Assembly (NCBI GenBank): GCA_026003255.1
Contig: BPGX01000005.1
Span: 62,001-126,000 of the forward strand
DNA length: 64,000 nucleotides
Reading direction: 5' to 3'
Source: Bacteroidia bacterium
GTDB lineage: Bacteria; Bacteroidota; Bacteroidia; B-17B0; Aurantibacillaceae
Positions 26,123-36,155 of the stretch are shown here, piece by piece. The stretch's first letter is position 1, and each line of letters opens with the position of its first letter. The notes below the pieces were generated by a model. That model was not told the origin of the DNA. It was given only the letters and a program-made list of their open reading frames with translations, and did no database searches. A program made the position numbers and the translations under genes.

Positions 26123-27706
26123 CTAAACCCCAATTTTCTTTGCAATGGCATTTACCACATTCATTCCATCTATAGCAGCACTAACAATACCACCTGCATA
26201 TCCGGATCCTTCTGCACAAGGATAAAGATTTTTTACCTGTACATGTTGTAATGTTTCTTTGTTTCTTGGAATACGCACCGGCGAAGATGTTCTACTTTCA
26301 GGCGCTACAACTATCGCTTGTTCTGTTATATACCCCCGCATCTTTTTATTGAAAGTAATAAATGCTTCTTTCAAAGCAGTATACACATAAGAAGGTAAAC
26401 ATTCTTTAAGATGAGCAGACGTAACACCCGGACGGTATGAACAATCCGGCAACGAAGCACTTTCTTTGTTATTGACAAAGTCGGTAATTCTTTGAGCCGG
26501 CGCAAATAAGTTTTTACCTCCTATATTAAAACAAACTCTTTCGATTTCTTGCTGATAATGCATTCCCGCTAATGGATTGTTTTTACTATCCGGAATAATT
26601 TTTTCGTTAATTGCTACCACTATACCACTATTAGCAAAAGGATTATTTCGCTTGCTGGGTGACCAACCATTCGTTACAACTTCATTGACATCAGTAGCAC
26701 ACGGGGCAATAATTCCACCCGGACACATACAAAAAGAATAAGCACTAAATTCTTGAGTGGTATGAACAAGTGTATATCTTGCAGCCGGCAAGTAACTCCT
26801 CACATATTCTACTTCTGAATTAGTAGCGCAATGGTATTGAATAGAATCCACAAGATCCTGTGGATGCTCTACTCTTACACCTATTGCAAAAGGTTTAAAT
26901 TCAATATAAATTTGTTTTTCATGCAATAATCTATAAATACTTCTGGCACTATGCCCGGTCGCCAATATCAAATCATTACAAGGGATTTCCAGAATTTTTT
27001 GCCCTATAAGGTCTTTGACTAAAATGCTTTTTATTTGAGTTTTATCATCCGATAAATTAAAATTGATTAATTGATGTTGAAAATAAATTTCACCTCCATT
27101 TTGAAGAATAAATGTGCGAATAAATTCAATAATGTGTGGCAGTTTATTTGTACCAATGTGGGGATGTGCGTCTACTAAAATATCTGTTGATGCACCAAAA
27201 TAAACGAGATAATTTAAAACAGTATCGACATCTCCTCTTTTGTCTGACCTTGTGTAAAGCTTTCCATCACTATATGTCCCCGCTCCTCCTTCTCCAAAAC
27301 AGTAATTTGAATAAGGATTTACAATGCCATTTTTTGTTATGTTAGCTAAATCTCGTCTTCTGTCTCTTACCATCTTACCCTGTTCAAAAATAACCGGTTT
27401 TATACCCAATTCCAGACATCTTAAAGCTGCGAATAATCCGGCCGGTCCGGCGCCAACAATATGTACAATTGGAGACGAATTGCTGATATCTTTTACAACA
27501 GGTTGATTGATTTCTCTTGTTATAGGAGTAGTATCAACAAGAACTTTCAGGTTAATTTTTATCGGTTTCTTTCTGGCATCAATACTTTTTTTAAGGATGG
27601 TGTAATAAAAATTTTCTAATCCAGTTTCTTGTTGAATAATTGATCGGATGTATTTATCATCATTGATTTTGAAAAAAGGAATTTGTATTGAAAATGTTTT
27701 TAACAT
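26123..27706 (-). CDS. FAD-dependent dehydrogenase, COG2509-like
   Basis: A 527-residue flavoprotein. Residues ~80-110 hold the dinucleotide fold (VGAGPAGLFAALRCLELG..VIFEQG), ~145-165 GEGGAGTYSDGKLYTRSDK, and near the C-terminus NLYPCAEGSGYAGGIVSAAIDGMNVVNAI, which binds FAD and is typical of the COG2509 group. The first ~80 residues form a small extra domain before the Rossmann fold, as in the family. The FAD-utilising fold is clear; the substrate is not known. It is transcribed toward pdxJ and away from pyrH. No signal peptide, so it should be cytoplasmic. Confidence 0.85.
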   Translation of the reverse strand: MLKTFSIQIPFFKINDDKYIRSIIQQETGLENFYYTILKKSIDARKKPIKINLKVLVDTTPITREINQPVVKDISNSSPIVHIVGAGPAGLFAALRCLELGIKPVIFEQGKMVRDRRRDLANITKNGIVNPYSNYCFGEGGAGTYSDGKLYTRSDKRGDVDTVLNYLVYFGASTDILVDAHPHIGTNKLPHIIEFIRTFILQNGGEIYFQHQLINFNLSDDKTQIKSILVKDLIGQKILEIPCNDLILATGHSARSIYRLLHEKQIYIEFKPFAIGVRVEHPQDLVDSIQYHCATNSEVEYVRSYLPAARYTLVHTTQEFSAYSFCMCPGGIIAPCATDVNEVVTNGWSPSKRNNPFANSGIVVAINEKIIPDSKNNPLAGMHYQQEIERVCFNIGGKNLFAPAQRITDFVNNKESASLPDCSYRPGVTSAHLKECLPSYVYTALKEAFITFNKKMRGYITEQAIVVAPESRTSSPVRIPRNKETLQHVQVKNLYPCAEGSGYAGGIVSAAIDGMNVVNAIAKKIGV

Positions 27707-27745
27707 CTAAATTCAAAAAATCAACTAAAATATTAAATACTCTTT

Positions 27746-28456
27746 TTAGTTATTCACCAAAGTTCCTATACTTTCACCTTTCACTATTTTCAACAAATTC
27801 CCTTTCTTGTTAATATCAAAAACAATAATAGGCAATTTATTCTCTTTACACAATGTAAAAGCCGTTAAATCCATTACTTGCAATTGTTTCTCATAAACTT
27901 CATCAAAGGTGATTATATCGTACTTTACAGCATCTTCATATTTTTCAGGATCTGCAGAATAAATACCATCTACTCTTGTCCCCTTAATAATTACATCCGC
28001 TTCTATTTCAATGGCTCTTAATGTAGCTGCTGTATCGGTTGTAAAATAAGGATTCCCGGTACCGGCTCCAAAAATAACCACTCTTCCTTTTTCTAAATGT
28101 CTGACAGCACGACGACGAATAAAAGGTTCGCAAATCTGTTCCATCTTAATTGCACTTTGCAAACGCGTTGGAACTCCAATAGATTCAAGGGTAGATTGAA
28201 TAGCCATGGCATTAATAACTGTAGCTAACATTCCCATGTAATCTCCTTGTACTCTGTCAATAATGTGATTCTTTTGAGTTTGAACGCCACGAAAGATATT
28301 TCCGCCACCAATTACAATCGCTATCTGACAACCTATTTCGTGAACAGATTTAATTTCATGAGCATATTCTAATAATTTTGCTTCATCTATACCAAAATTT
28401 TTAGAACCCATCAATGCTTCTCCCGAGAGTTTTAAAAGTATTCTTTTGTATTTCAT
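27746..28456 (-). CDS. pyrH: UMP kinase
   Basis: A 236-residue amino-acid-kinase-fold enzyme phosphorylating UMP to UDP. Family signatures: [14 protein letters not shown] at the N-terminus, [53 protein letters not shown] and [12 protein letters not shown]. Bacterial PyrH is hexameric and distinct from eukaryotic UMP/CMP kinase. It lies downstream of clpC on the same strand but separated by a strong terminator, so it probably has its own promoter. The usual neighbours frr, tsf and rpsB are absent. Confidence 0.96.
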   Translation of the reverse strand: MKYKRILLKLSGEALMGSKNFGIDEAKLLEYAHEIKSVHEIGCQIAIVIGGGNIFRGVQTQKNHIIDRVQGDYMGMLATVINAMAIQSTLESIGVPTRLQSAIKMEQICEPFIRRRAVRHLEKGRVVIFGAGTGNPYFTTDTAATLRAIEIEADVIIKGTRVDGIYSADPEKYEDAVKYDIITFDEVYEKQLQVMDLTAFTLCKENKLPIIVFDINKKGNLLKIVKGESIGTLVNN

Positions 28457-28473
28457 AGAAAAATTTTTTATAC

Positions 28474-28503
28474 AAAAAAAGAGGCAACCACCCTGTTGCC
28501 TCC
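28474..28503 (-). terminator. Rho-independent terminator after clpC
   Basis: On the minus strand, GAGGCAAC-AGGGTG-GTTGCCTC (8-bp stem, 28481-28502) is followed by seven T residues (28474-28480). It lies 11 bases after the clpC stop and separates clpC from pyrH. Confidence 0.85.
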
Positions 28504-28513
28504 GTGCATTTAA

Positions 28514-31072
28514 TTAGTTTTTATTAGTATTATCGTCTTTTTTGGTTCTTTTCTTGGGCTTCTGAATGTTTACCTTAATTTTATCTTCTTCTTTGTTGTA
28601 ATCAATTTCAATTTCATCACCTTCTGATAAATCACCTTGAATCATTTCTTCTGCTAAAGGATCCTCTATGTATTTTTGAATGGCTCGTTTTAGTGGTCTT
28701 GCCCCATAATTTGGATCAAATCCTTTTTCTATAATAAACTCTTTGGCTTGTTCTGTGATTTTTAAAGTATATCCTAAGTCACTTATTCTCTTGTAGAGTC
28801 CTTGCAATTCAATTTCAATGATTTTCTTCATGTCTTCTTTTTCAAGTGAATTAAAGATAATCACATCATCTATACGGTTCAAAAACTCTGGAGCAAAGGC
28901 CTTTTTTAATGCATTTTCAATAACACTACGATTATGTTCTTCAACATTTTCTTTTTTCGCTTTCGTAGTAAAACCAACTCCTTGCCCAAAATCTTTCAAT
29001 TGTCTTGCTCCGATATTAGAGGTCATTATAATAACTGTGTTTTTAAAATCTATCTTTCTTCCTAAACTATCTGTTAATTGTCCATCATCTAACACTTGTA
29101 ACAACATATTAAACACATCCGGGTGGGCCTTTTCAATCTCATCCAATAATACAATAGAATATGGCCTTCTTCTTACTTTTTCAGTCAATTGTCCACCTTC
29201 TTCATAGCCAACATAGCCCGGAGGTGCACCAATCAAACGTGTTACTGAGAACTTCTCCATATATTCACTCATATCAATACGAATGAGCGCATCTTCACTA
29301 TCAAAAAGATATTTTGCTAATTCTTTGGCTAATTGTGTTTTTCCAACCCCAGTTGGTCCCAAAAAGATAAATGAACCTATCGGCTTATTGGGGTCTTTCA
29401 ATCCCACACGATTTCTTTGAATGGCCTTTACTACTTTTTGAACAGCTTCTTCCTGACCAATTACTTTTCCTTTCAATGCTTCTGCCATTCGGGCTAATTT
29501 CTTATTTTCGGACTCCCCTACTCTACTTACTGGCACTCCACTCATCATAGATACTACTTCAGCCACATCGTCTTCGGTAACTTTTACTGGATTATTTTTG
29601 GTGTCTTCTTCCCATTTTCTTTTTGCTTCTTCCAATTCCATTAATAAATGTTTTTCTGTATCACGCAATCTGGCAGCTTCTTCAAATTTTTGAGATTTTA
29701 CAACCTGGTTTTTAATTTCCCTTATTTCCTCTATTTTTTTCTCTAACTCAATGATATTGGGCGGAACATGTTGACTAATATTGTTTATATGCACTCTTGC
29801 CCCTACCTCATCCAGCGCATCAATGGCCTTATCCGGTAAAAATCTATCTGTGATGTATCGTGCAGTTAAAGTAACACAGGCCTTAATAGCTTCGGGCGTA
29901 TAAACTACATTATGATGTGCTTCGTATTTACTTTTGATATTATTTAATATCTGAATGGTCTCATCAATGGAAGTAGGTTCAATCATGACTTTCTGAAAAC
30001 GTCTTTCCAGTGCGCCATCTTTTTCAATATATTGTCTATACTCATCTAAAGTCGTAGCACCAATGCATTGAATTTCTCCTCTTGCCAGAGCGGGTTTGAA
30101 CATATTGCTGGCATCCAAAGAACCACTGGCACCTCCTGCACCAATTATTGTGTGAATCTCGTCAATGAATAATATTACATCCGGATTTTTTTCCAATTCA
30201 TTCAATACAGCTTTCATGCGTTCTTCAAACTGACCTCTGTATTTTGTACCTGCTACTAATGACGCCAAATCCAATGTTACAATCCGTTTGTTATACAATA
30301 CTCTTGGCACTTTTCTTTGAATAATTCTTAATGCCAACCCTTCTGCAATAGCTGATTTTCCAACGCCGGGTTCACCAATCAAAATAGGATTATTTTTCTT
30401 ACGACGCGATAAAATCTGAGCCACCCGCTCAATTTCTTTTTCTCTGCCTACAACAGGGTCAAGTTTACCTTCTTCCGCCATTTTCGTGAGGTCTCTTCCA
30501 AAGTTATCTAACACAGGTGTTTTGCTTTTCACATCCGATTTCTTACTACTACTGCTGGATGGTAATGGTTCATCGTCCTCATCATCCGAAAGAGAATCAC
30601 GCATTTTTTTTGTTTTTGTAACATCGTCCTGACCAATTTCATTTTTCAATTCCTGTAAAAAACTTGTTTCATCTATTCCCATTTTATTAAATATAGATGT
30701 AACTACATTATCTCCAGATAAAATGGTAAGCAAAATATGTTCTGTTCCTACAAACGAATCTTTTAATTCTTTGGCGTGCAACAAAGATAAGCGCATAATA
30801 CTTTCCACTTCTTTATTCAATGGTATTTCATTTTTGTCAAGTGGTGATTTCTTCAAAGAACTATTAGCAGCAGCAGATTGTTCAAGTTCATTTATAAGTT
30901 CATCAAGGTTAATACCTAATTTGTTAAGTATATTAACTGCTTTGTTTTTTCCTTCTTTAAGAATTCCTAAAACAATATGTTCTACTTGAATAGATGAACT
31001 GCCAGAATTTCTGGCTTCTTCACTGGCAATTTCCAGTGCGTGTTTAACCTTTGGTGATAATTTAAAATTCAT
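28514..31072 (-). CDS. clpC: ATP-dependent Clp protease ATP-binding subunit ClpC
   Basis: An 852-residue Hsp100 unfoldase that feeds substrates to ClpP. The two N-terminal Clp repeats (~1-150) are followed by an acidic Ser-rich linker, AAA domain 1 with Walker [10 protein letters not shown] near 235, a UVR-type coiled-coil insert (~450-485, [20 protein letters not shown]) that marks ClpC rather than ClpA/B, AAA domain 2 with GPTGVGKTQ near 573, and the D2 small domain. The C-terminus is Lys/Asp-rich. A ClpP-binding LGF-type loop lies around the second AAA domain. The gene is monocistronic between a -7 box and a terminator. ClpP is not in the window. Confidence 0.95.
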   Translation of the reverse strand: MNFKLSPKVKHALEIASEEARNSGSSSIQVEHIVLGILKEGKNKAVNILNKLGINLDELINELEQSAAANSSLKKSPLDKNEIPLNKEVESIMRLSLLHAKELKDSFVGTEHILLTILSGDNVVTSIFNKMGIDETSFLQELKNEIGQDDVTKTKKMRDSLSDDEDDEPLPSSSSSKKSDVKSKTPVLDNFGRDLTKMAEEGKLDPVVGREKEIERVAQILSRRKKNNPILIGEPGVGKSAIAEGLALRIIQRKVPRVLYNKRIVTLDLASLVAGTKYRGQFEERMKAVLNELEKNPDVILFIDEIHTIIGAGGASGSLDASNMFKPALARGEIQCIGATTLDEYRQYIEKDGALERRFQKVMIEPTSIDETIQILNNIKSKYEAHHNVVYTPEAIKACVTLTARYITDRFLPDKAIDALDEVGARVHINNISQHVPPNIIELEKKIEEIREIKNQVVKSQKFEEAARLRDTEKHLLMELEEAKRKWEEDTKNNPVKVTEDDVAEVVSMMSGVPVSRVGESENKKLARMAEALKGKVIGQEEAVQKVVKAIQRNRVGLKDPNKPIGSFIFLGPTGVGKTQLAKELAKYLFDSEDALIRIDMSEYMEKFSVTRLIGAPPGYVGYEEGGQLTEKVRRRPYSIVLLDEIEKAHPDVFNMLLQVLDDGQLTDSLGRKIDFKNTVIIMTSNIGARQLKDFGQGVGFTTKAKKENVEEHNRSVIENALKKAFAPEFLNRIDDVIIFNSLEKEDMKKIIEIELQGLYKRISDLGYTLKITEQAKEFIIEKGFDPNYGARPLKRAIQKYIEDPLAEEMIQGDLSEGDEIEIDYNKEEDKIKVNIQKPKKRTKKDDNTNKN

Positions 31073-31099
31073 ATTTTATTTTATTAGTAGAATGCCTTG

Positions 31100-31107
31100 C
31101 AAATATA
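31100..31107 (-). promoter_or_regulatory. Candidate -7 box of clpC
   Basis: Minus strand TATATTTG, an exact TAnnTTTG match, 28 bases upstream of the clpC start. The region at -33 is A/T-rich without a TTTG, so regulation may involve another factor. Confidence 0.5.
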
Positions 31108-31245
31108 CGACATAAATGTTGATATTTTTTTTCATAAAAGCATAAAAAATTAAAAATTATTTCCACATCCATTTGTTGAAATATTTTTTGCATCTTTGCG
31201 ACCTATTTTTTAAATTTACAAAGAAAAAAACGAAATTTTTAAGAA

Positions 31246-32988
31246 ATGAATAAGCAAGACATTATCCAAAGATTAAAAGATTTATTAGAACAACCAGCTT
31301 TAGAAGTAGCAAAAGAAGTTAAGCAATTAGAAAAAGAGTACAAAAAAATCTGGACTGCAGAGTTTGAAAAAGCTAAACAACAATTTATTGACGAAGGTGG
31401 AAAAGCTAAAGATTTTACCTATTCTAACACTCCAGAAGATGAAACGATACCAGAATTATTGGCTAAATTTGAAAAGAAATTAGAATCCGAAGAAAAAAAA
31501 TTAGAGCAACTGCGTGCTGAAAATAAACGTAAAAAGGAAGAATTATTAAGTCAATTAGAACTCCTTTCTGAAGCAGATATTAAAGATATCACACCAATTA
31601 TTAAAAAGTTAAGAGAAATTCAAAACCAGTGGAAAGAAATTAAAGAACTCAAAAAAGCTGACTACGCTGAACTTCAAAGGAAATATAATCTCTTATTAGA
31701 CAAAATAAATGAAAATATAAAAGCATTTGATACCCTGCAACAATATGACTTACAAAAAAATACAGAACTTAAAGAAGAATTGCTAAAAAAATTTGAACAA
31801 CTTCTTGAACTTGATGATTACAAAAAAATTGAAGATTTACTCAAAACTTATAAAAAAGAATGGAATCAAATTGGAAATGTTGTAAGTGAAAAGTACGCTG
31901 AAATTAAAACTCGTTTTAATGAATTAAACCAAAAAATTAAAGAAAAATTAGACCAATTTTACCAATCTCTTGAAGAAGAAAAACAAAAGAATTTAGAACT
32001 GAAAAAAGAACTCTTAAATGCTTTAAAAATAATTACAGAAACTATTCAAAATAACGAGAATGTTTTCTGGAAAGAAATAAATGAACAGGTTCAGAAAATT
32101 CGTAATGAATGGGAAAAAATTGGACATATTCCATCTGAATTTTTGAAAGAAATCAATGAACAATACAATCATTTTCTGGACATATACTTCAACGGCAAAA
32201 GAAAACACCAGGAAATTATTCAGAAAAAACAAGAAGAAATCAGACAGATTAAACAAAATTTAATCAACGAATTAGAAAATATTATTCAAGAAAATAATTT
32301 TGATAAAAATTCTAAAAGAGTTCTCCAGATTCAACAAGAGTGGAAAAAATACTATTTACGAAATAAAGAAGAAAACGACCAACTTAATCAACAATTCAAA
32401 GAACTTTGCGACAAATTTTTTGAAGCAAAACGACATTTTGAAAAAGAAAGAATCCAACAAGAAAAAGATAATCTGGTAAAAAAATTAGAACTCATTCATC
32501 AACTCAAAGAAACCAAATTTGACACTTCCAATCCCGAAGCTGTATTAGAACAAATTCAAAATTTTATCAAAGAATTTAATTCCATCGGACACGTTCCTAT
32601 TGAAGAAAAAGACAAAGTAAACGATGAATTTTTTAGCAAAATCAATCAACTTTATGCTGAATTAAATCTAAGTGAAGAAAAAAGAATTGCTATTCAATAC
32701 AAAAGTAAACTTCAACAGCAACTTCAATCATCCTCAACCCCCTTTGAAATTCTTAAAAAGGAAGAAAAATTTATCAAGAAAAAAATTACTGAATTAGAAA
32801 ATGAAATCACTCAAATAGACAACAATCTTGCATTTTTCAAAAATGCGAAACCTGATAACCCTATCTTCAAAGATGCTTTTAATAAAAAAGAGAAAATCAA
32901 TCATTATATTCAGGAATGGAAAGCTAAACTCAATATCGTTAAAGGCATGATGGGGGACTTTAAAGCATCTCAACAACAAACTTCATAA
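31246..32988 (+). CDS. DUF349 domain-containing coiled-coil protein
   Basis: A 580-residue, highly charged, almost entirely helical protein. It consists of several DUF349 units of ~70-75 residues, recognised by the recurring W-K-x-I / W-xx-I-G-x-V/I pattern (for example QNQWKEIKEL, EWNQIGNVVSEKYAEI, EWEKIGHIPSEF, FNSIGHVPIEEKDKVNDEF), flanked by long coiled coils. Lys, Glu and Gln dominate. The function of DUF349 is unknown; such proteins are widespread and conserved in Bacteroidota. It is cytoplasmic by lack of a signal peptide. It lies divergent from clpC and upstream of a DUF1573 lipoprotein. Confidence 0.85.
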   Translation: MNKQDIIQRLKDLLEQPALEVAKEVKQLEKEYKKIWTAEFEKAKQQFIDEGGKAKDFTYSNTPEDETIPELLAKFEKKLESEEKKLEQLRAENKRKKEELLSQLELLSEADIKDITPIIKKLREIQNQWKEIKELKKADYAELQRKYNLLLDKINENIKAFDTLQQYDLQKNTELKEELLKKFEQLLELDDYKKIEDLLKTYKKEWNQIGNVVSEKYAEIKTRFNELNQKIKEKLDQFYQSLEEEKQKNLELKKELLNALKIITETIQNNENVFWKEINEQVQKIRNEWEKIGHIPSEFLKEINEQYNHFLDIYFNGKRKHQEIIQKKQEEIRQIKQNLINELENIIQENNFDKNSKRVLQIQQEWKKYYLRNKEENDQLNQQFKELCDKFFEAKRHFEKERIQQEKDNLVKKLELIHQLKETKFDTSNPEAVLEQIQNFIKEFNSIGHVPIEEKDKVNDEFFSKINQLYAELNLSEEKRIAIQYKSKLQQQLQSSSTPFEILKKEEKFIKKKITELENEITQIDNNLAFFKNAKPDNPIFKDAFNKKEKINHYIQEWKAKLNIVKGMMGDFKASQQQTS

Positions 32989-33027
32989 TTTCTTCCCATC
33001 TTACTCTACCTTTGAAAAAACTGACCT

Positions 33028-33486
33028 ATGAAAAAAAATACATTAGTATTGAGTTATCTTATTTCTTTAAGTTTAATTTTTGCTTCATGTTCTCAAAATA
33101 CAGACAATTCATCTAATCAAGAACCAAGTTCTAATGAAATTAATGTTGGGAATAAAAACGAATTACCTATCATTGATTTTGAAGAAGAAGAACACGATTT
33201 TGGAAAAATTGTTCAAGGAGAAAAAGTAACTTACGATTTCAAATTCACCAATGTAGGAAAAAGTAATTTAGTCATTAGTAATGCAGCTGCCAGTTGTGGT
33301 TGCACTGTAGCCGATTTTCCCAAAGAACCCATTCCTCCCGGAAAAAGCGGAAAAATCACGGTAGAATTTAACAGCGAAGGAAAATCAGGATATACTGAAA
33401 AAACAATTACCGTTGTTACCAACTGTGAACCCAATACAAAAATTCTAAAAATAAAAGTAGATATCGTAGAACCCACTAAACAATAA
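33028..33486 (+). CDS. DUF1573 domain lipoprotein
   Basis: A 152-residue protein with a lipoprotein signal (LIFASC, Cys at ~21), a Ser/Asn linker, and a DUF1573 domain (~50-145). The domain is an immunoglobulin-like fold recognisable from FEEEEHDFGKIVQGEKVTYD, FTNVGKSNLVI, AAASCGCTVADFPKEPI and PPGKSGKITVEFNSEGKSG. The CGC motif is a family feature. Such proteins are abundant in Bacteroidota, and their function is unknown. It sits upstream of yajC with a 34-base gap, an arrangement I recall from other Bacteroidota. Confidence 0.88.
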   Translation: MKKNTLVLSYLISLSLIFASCSQNTDNSSNQEPSSNEINVGNKNELPIIDFEEEEHDFGKIVQGEKVTYDFKFTNVGKSNLVISNAAASCGCTVADFPKEPIPPGKSGKITVEFNSEGKSGYTEKTITVVTNCEPNTKILKIKVDIVEPTKQ

Positions 33487-33520
33487 TATTCATTCCATCA
33501 ATAACTAAAAACAAAAAAAC

Positions 33521-33841
33521 ATGAACTATTCACAAATTATTTTAATGGCGCCTCCTCAAGGTGGACAAGGTAACCCCATCATGCAAATGCTTCCTCTTAT
33601 TCTTATCATTGTAGTTTTTTACTTCTTCATGATACGTCCTCAAATGAAAAAAGCCAAAGAACAAAAGAAATTTGTAGAAAACTTAAAAAAAGGCGATAAA
33701 ATCCTCACCATTGGTGGTATCTATGGAAAAGTTGTAGATACAGATGAAACTACTGTGTTAATGGAAACCGAAGATGGTTCCAGAATGCGCGTTGTAAAAT
33801 CAGCCATTACTACAGAAGGTATTGAAACGACTAAAAGTTAA
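33521..33841 (+). CDS. yajC: Preprotein translocase subunit YajC
   Basis: A 106-residue, single-helix membrane protein. Gly/Gln-rich start, then a transmembrane helix (~22-42, MLPLILIIVVFYFFMIRPQMKKAKEQKKF), followed by the cytoplasmic KGDKILTIGGIYGKVV...ETEDGSRMRVVKSAI fold. YajC associates with SecDF and SecYEG and also with AcrB. It is followed after 5 bases by hemE. The canonical partner secDF is not adjacent. Confidence 0.93.
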   Translation: MNYSQIILMAPPQGGQGNPIMQMLPLILIIVVFYFFMIRPQMKKAKEQKKFVENLKKGDKILTIGGIYGKVVDTDETTVLMETEDGSRMRVVKSAITTEGIETTKS

Positions 33842-33846
33842 TTTCA

Positions 33847-34875
33847 TTGCTAGCAAACGAACTACTCCTTAAAGCCGCCAAAGGTGAAATAACTCCTAAA
33901 ATTCCTGTCTGGTTAATGCGTCAGGCAGGAAGAGTATTACCAGAATACCGTGCCGTTCGCCAAAAAGCAAGAGATTTTATTAACTTTGTCAAATCCCCTG
34001 AATTAGCAGCGGAAGTAACGATTCAGCCCGTTGATATTCTCAATGTTGATGCAGCCATTATCTTTTCGGATATTTTAGTTATTCCTGAAGCCATGGGATT
34101 ACCTTATCTCATGCAAGAAGAAAAAGGTCCTGTTTTTCCAGATTATATTCAATCTGAAAAAGATATTGAAAAACTTCATGTGGCAACCGCAAATGATTAT
34201 CATTATGTATTAGATGCCATACAACTCACAAAGAAGCATTTACAAAACCGAATCCCTTTAATTGGATTCAGTGGTGCACCATGGACGCTATTTGCTTACA
34301 TGACCGAAGGAAAAGGCAGCAAAACATTTAGTAAATCCAAAAAATGGTTGTATTCTAACCCAGAAGCCAGTCATCAGTTGTTGCAAAAAATTACTGATTC
34401 AATTATTCATTACTTAAAAGACCAAATAAAATCTGGGGCAGATATCGTGCAACTCTTTGATTCATGGGCAGGTGTATTAAATAAAGAACTTTACGATACT
34501 TTTTGCATACCCTACTTAAAGCAAATTTGTAATGCTATATCCGAAGTACCTGTTATTATTTTTCCTAAAGATGGACACTTTACTCTTCAAAGCATCTCTT
34601 CCTTAAATTGCAATGTAGTTAGTTTAGATTGGACAATTGAACCAGAAATAGCAATAAAAACATTACCCGATAAAACGCTTCAGGGCAATGCCGACCCTTG
34701 TTTATTATACGCTGATGAAAAAACAATAGAATTGCATACATTTAAAATGCTGAAAAAATTTAATAGTGTTCCATACATCGCTAATTTAGGCCACGGGCTT
34801 TACCCTGATATTGAAAAAGAAAAAGTAAAATTATTTGTAGAAATTGTCCACTCTTATACAAGAAGTTTAAAGTAA
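33847..34875 (+). CDS. hemE: Uroporphyrinogen decarboxylase
   Basis: A 342-residue enzyme that decarboxylates uroporphyrinogen III to coproporphyrinogen III for heme. The frame begins with a TTG at 33847, since the first in-frame ATG is inside the essential PVWLMRQAGRVLPEYR motif and would remove the active-site entry. Other motifs: IFSDILVIPEAMG, GFSGAPWTLFAYMTEG, IVQLFDSWAG, PVIIFPKDG and GNADPCLLYA. Length is normal. It is 5 bases after the yajC stop, which fits translational coupling. Other heme genes are not nearby. Confidence 0.93.
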   Translation: MLANELLLKAAKGEITPKIPVWLMRQAGRVLPEYRAVRQKARDFINFVKSPELAAEVTIQPVDILNVDAAIIFSDILVIPEAMGLPYLMQEEKGPVFPDYIQSEKDIEKLHVATANDYHYVLDAIQLTKKHLQNRIPLIGFSGAPWTLFAYMTEGKGSKTFSKSKKWLYSNPEASHQLLQKITDSIIHYLKDQIKSGADIVQLFDSWAGVLNKELYDTFCIPYLKQICNAISEVPVIIFPKDGHFTLQSISSLNCNVVSLDWTIEPEIAIKTLPDKTLQGNADPCLLYADEKTIELHTFKMLKKFNSVPYIANLGHGLYPDIEKEKVKLFVEIVHSYTRSLK

Positions 34876-34925
34876 TTATCTATTTTAGGTTCACTTAAAT
34901 ATCACTTCCACAAATAATACTAATT

Positions 34926-34951
34926 TATTCGTGCATTCGTGGCTTATTTAT
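34926..34951 (-). repeat. Single inverted copy of the GCCACGAATGCACGAAT repeat
   Basis: Plus-strand ATTCGTGCATTCGTGGCTTA is the reverse complement of the 12416/12468 units, including the ATAAATAAGCC flank. It is directly 5' to the promoter-like block at 34966. Confidence 0.65.
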
Positions 34952-34965
34952 TCTTTTTCAGTTTT

Positions 34966-35007
34966 TTATTCGTTTGTGTGTTATCTGAAAAATTTCATAT
35001 ATATTTG
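34966..35007 (+). promoter_or_regulatory. Promoter-like block of the T9SS type A protein gene
   Basis: TTATTCGTTTGTGTGTTATC, TGAAAAATTTCA and the exact -7 box TATATTTG (35000-35007). TTTG at 34973-34976 is 23 bases upstream, slightly longer than usual. The block is nearly identical to 23966-24010. The -7 box lies 25 bases before the ATG at 35032, so the earlier in-frame ATG at 34939 cannot be the start. Confidence 0.6.
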
Positions 35008-35031
35008 CATAAAACCTTTAAACCTAAAATT

Positions 35032-36072
35032 ATGAAAACACATATTTACTTTCTCACAACATTAGTGGCTTCCTCACTATTATTGAAGTCACAAACACTT
35101 ACTCAATCTTCTCACGCACCTATTCCTGGTGATGTAGATTCCAGAAAAGGTGCAGATACTACCGGATCATTACCGAATTCTACATCAGGTAATGCCGTAA
35201 CGTGGAATTTAACAGGTACAAAAGCTATAAATACCAATACTGCAACATATACTTATTCATGGGTAAATCCAGCGACATTGCCAGGCACCTCTATTTTTGT
35301 AAGCGCTGGATCTAATGTAGCGCGTTCTGATAAATATGTTTTCTTGAAATCCTCTTCCACCAAACTCGAACATCTTGGCTACATGTTACCTGATGGTTCT
35401 TATGGCTTTTTCTCTAATACAATGGAAATTATGCATTATCCTTTTACTTATGGTAGTTCTTACACAGATAATTTTTCTGGATATAATTATTATGCTGCTT
35501 TCAATGGAACAATGAGTGTTAACGGTTCTATAACCTCTACCGCTGATGGGCAAGGAACTTTAATACTACCCACCAATCCATCACCTACTAGTTTTTCTGT
35601 CCTCCGTGTTAAAGTTCAAATGTCCTGGACCGTTACAGGCACTGGAACACTCTCTGCTTTTAATAGCACATTAACTTCCACAAATTATCACTTTTACAAA
35701 AATGGATCAAAATTTCCCATATTAGTTTACGGTTATCTAACAAATACAAATTTTTCCGGTACACAAAAACAGTTCAATATGGAACATGATGCCTCCCTTG
35801 TATTGAATGTCAATCAACTGAACGAAAACAACACACCTTATGTTTTAGTTTTTCCCAATCCAACTACAAAAGGCATTACCATTCAATCTAATTTATCCGA
35901 TTCTTATCAAATTGAAGTTTTTAATATCAATGGTCAACAAGTATTCAAAGATAAACTCAATTCACAAGAATATTTTATAGATACCCAGTTTTGGTCTAAT
36001 GGTGTGTACATTATTCAATTCTCAGATGAAAAAAATCACAAAACGTTTAGTAGTAAATTTATAAAAGAGTAG
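35032..36072 (+). CDS. Secreted protein with T9SS type A sorting domain
   Basis: About 346 residues from the ATG at 35032, chosen because it follows the promoter and gives a signal peptide (MKTHIYFLTTLVASSLLLKS, cleavage near SQT). The middle (~20-260) is a Ser/Thr/Asn-rich beta-type region with no family I recognise. The last ~80 residues are a T9SS type A sorting domain: VFPNPTTKGITIQ, FNINGQQVF, SNGVYIIQFSDEK, FSSKFIKE. The protein is therefore exported by Sec, then by the T9SS to the surface or medium. Function is unknown. A bidirectional terminator separates it from convergent proS. Confidence 0.85.
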   Translation: MKTHIYFLTTLVASSLLLKSQTLTQSSHAPIPGDVDSRKGADTTGSLPNSTSGNAVTWNLTGTKAINTNTATYTYSWVNPATLPGTSIFVSAGSNVARSDKYVFLKSSSTKLEHLGYMLPDGSYGFFSNTMEIMHYPFTYGSSYTDNFSGYNYYAAFNGTMSVNGSITSTADGQGTLILPTNPSPTSFSVLRVKVQMSWTVTGTGTLSAFNSTLTSTNYHFYKNGSKFPILVYGYLTNTNFSGTQKQFNMEHDASLVLNVNQLNENNTPYVLVFPNPTTKGITIQSNLSDSYQIEVFNINGQQVFKDKLNSQEYFIDTQFWSNGVYIIQFSDEKNHKTFSSKFIKE

Positions 36073-36091
36073 ATTTTATTGTTACACACAT

Positions 36092-36122
36092 AAAAAGCCA
36101 GAACATAAGTTCTGGCTTTTTT
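36092..36122. terminator. Bidirectional terminator between T9SS protein gene and proS
   Basis: AAAAAGCCAGAAC (36092-36104), loop ATAA, GTTCTGGCTTTTTT (36109-36122): a 13-bp stem with A-run on one side and T-run on the other, so it can end transcription on both strands. Confidence 0.88.
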
Positions 36123-36155
36123 ATTTAGCATCAGAAAAATTACTACACAAAAATA

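Noticed and set aside
28818..29207. 129-codon plus-strand frame inside clpC
   Set aside because: Antisense shadow of the second AAA domain, with no signs of an independent gene.
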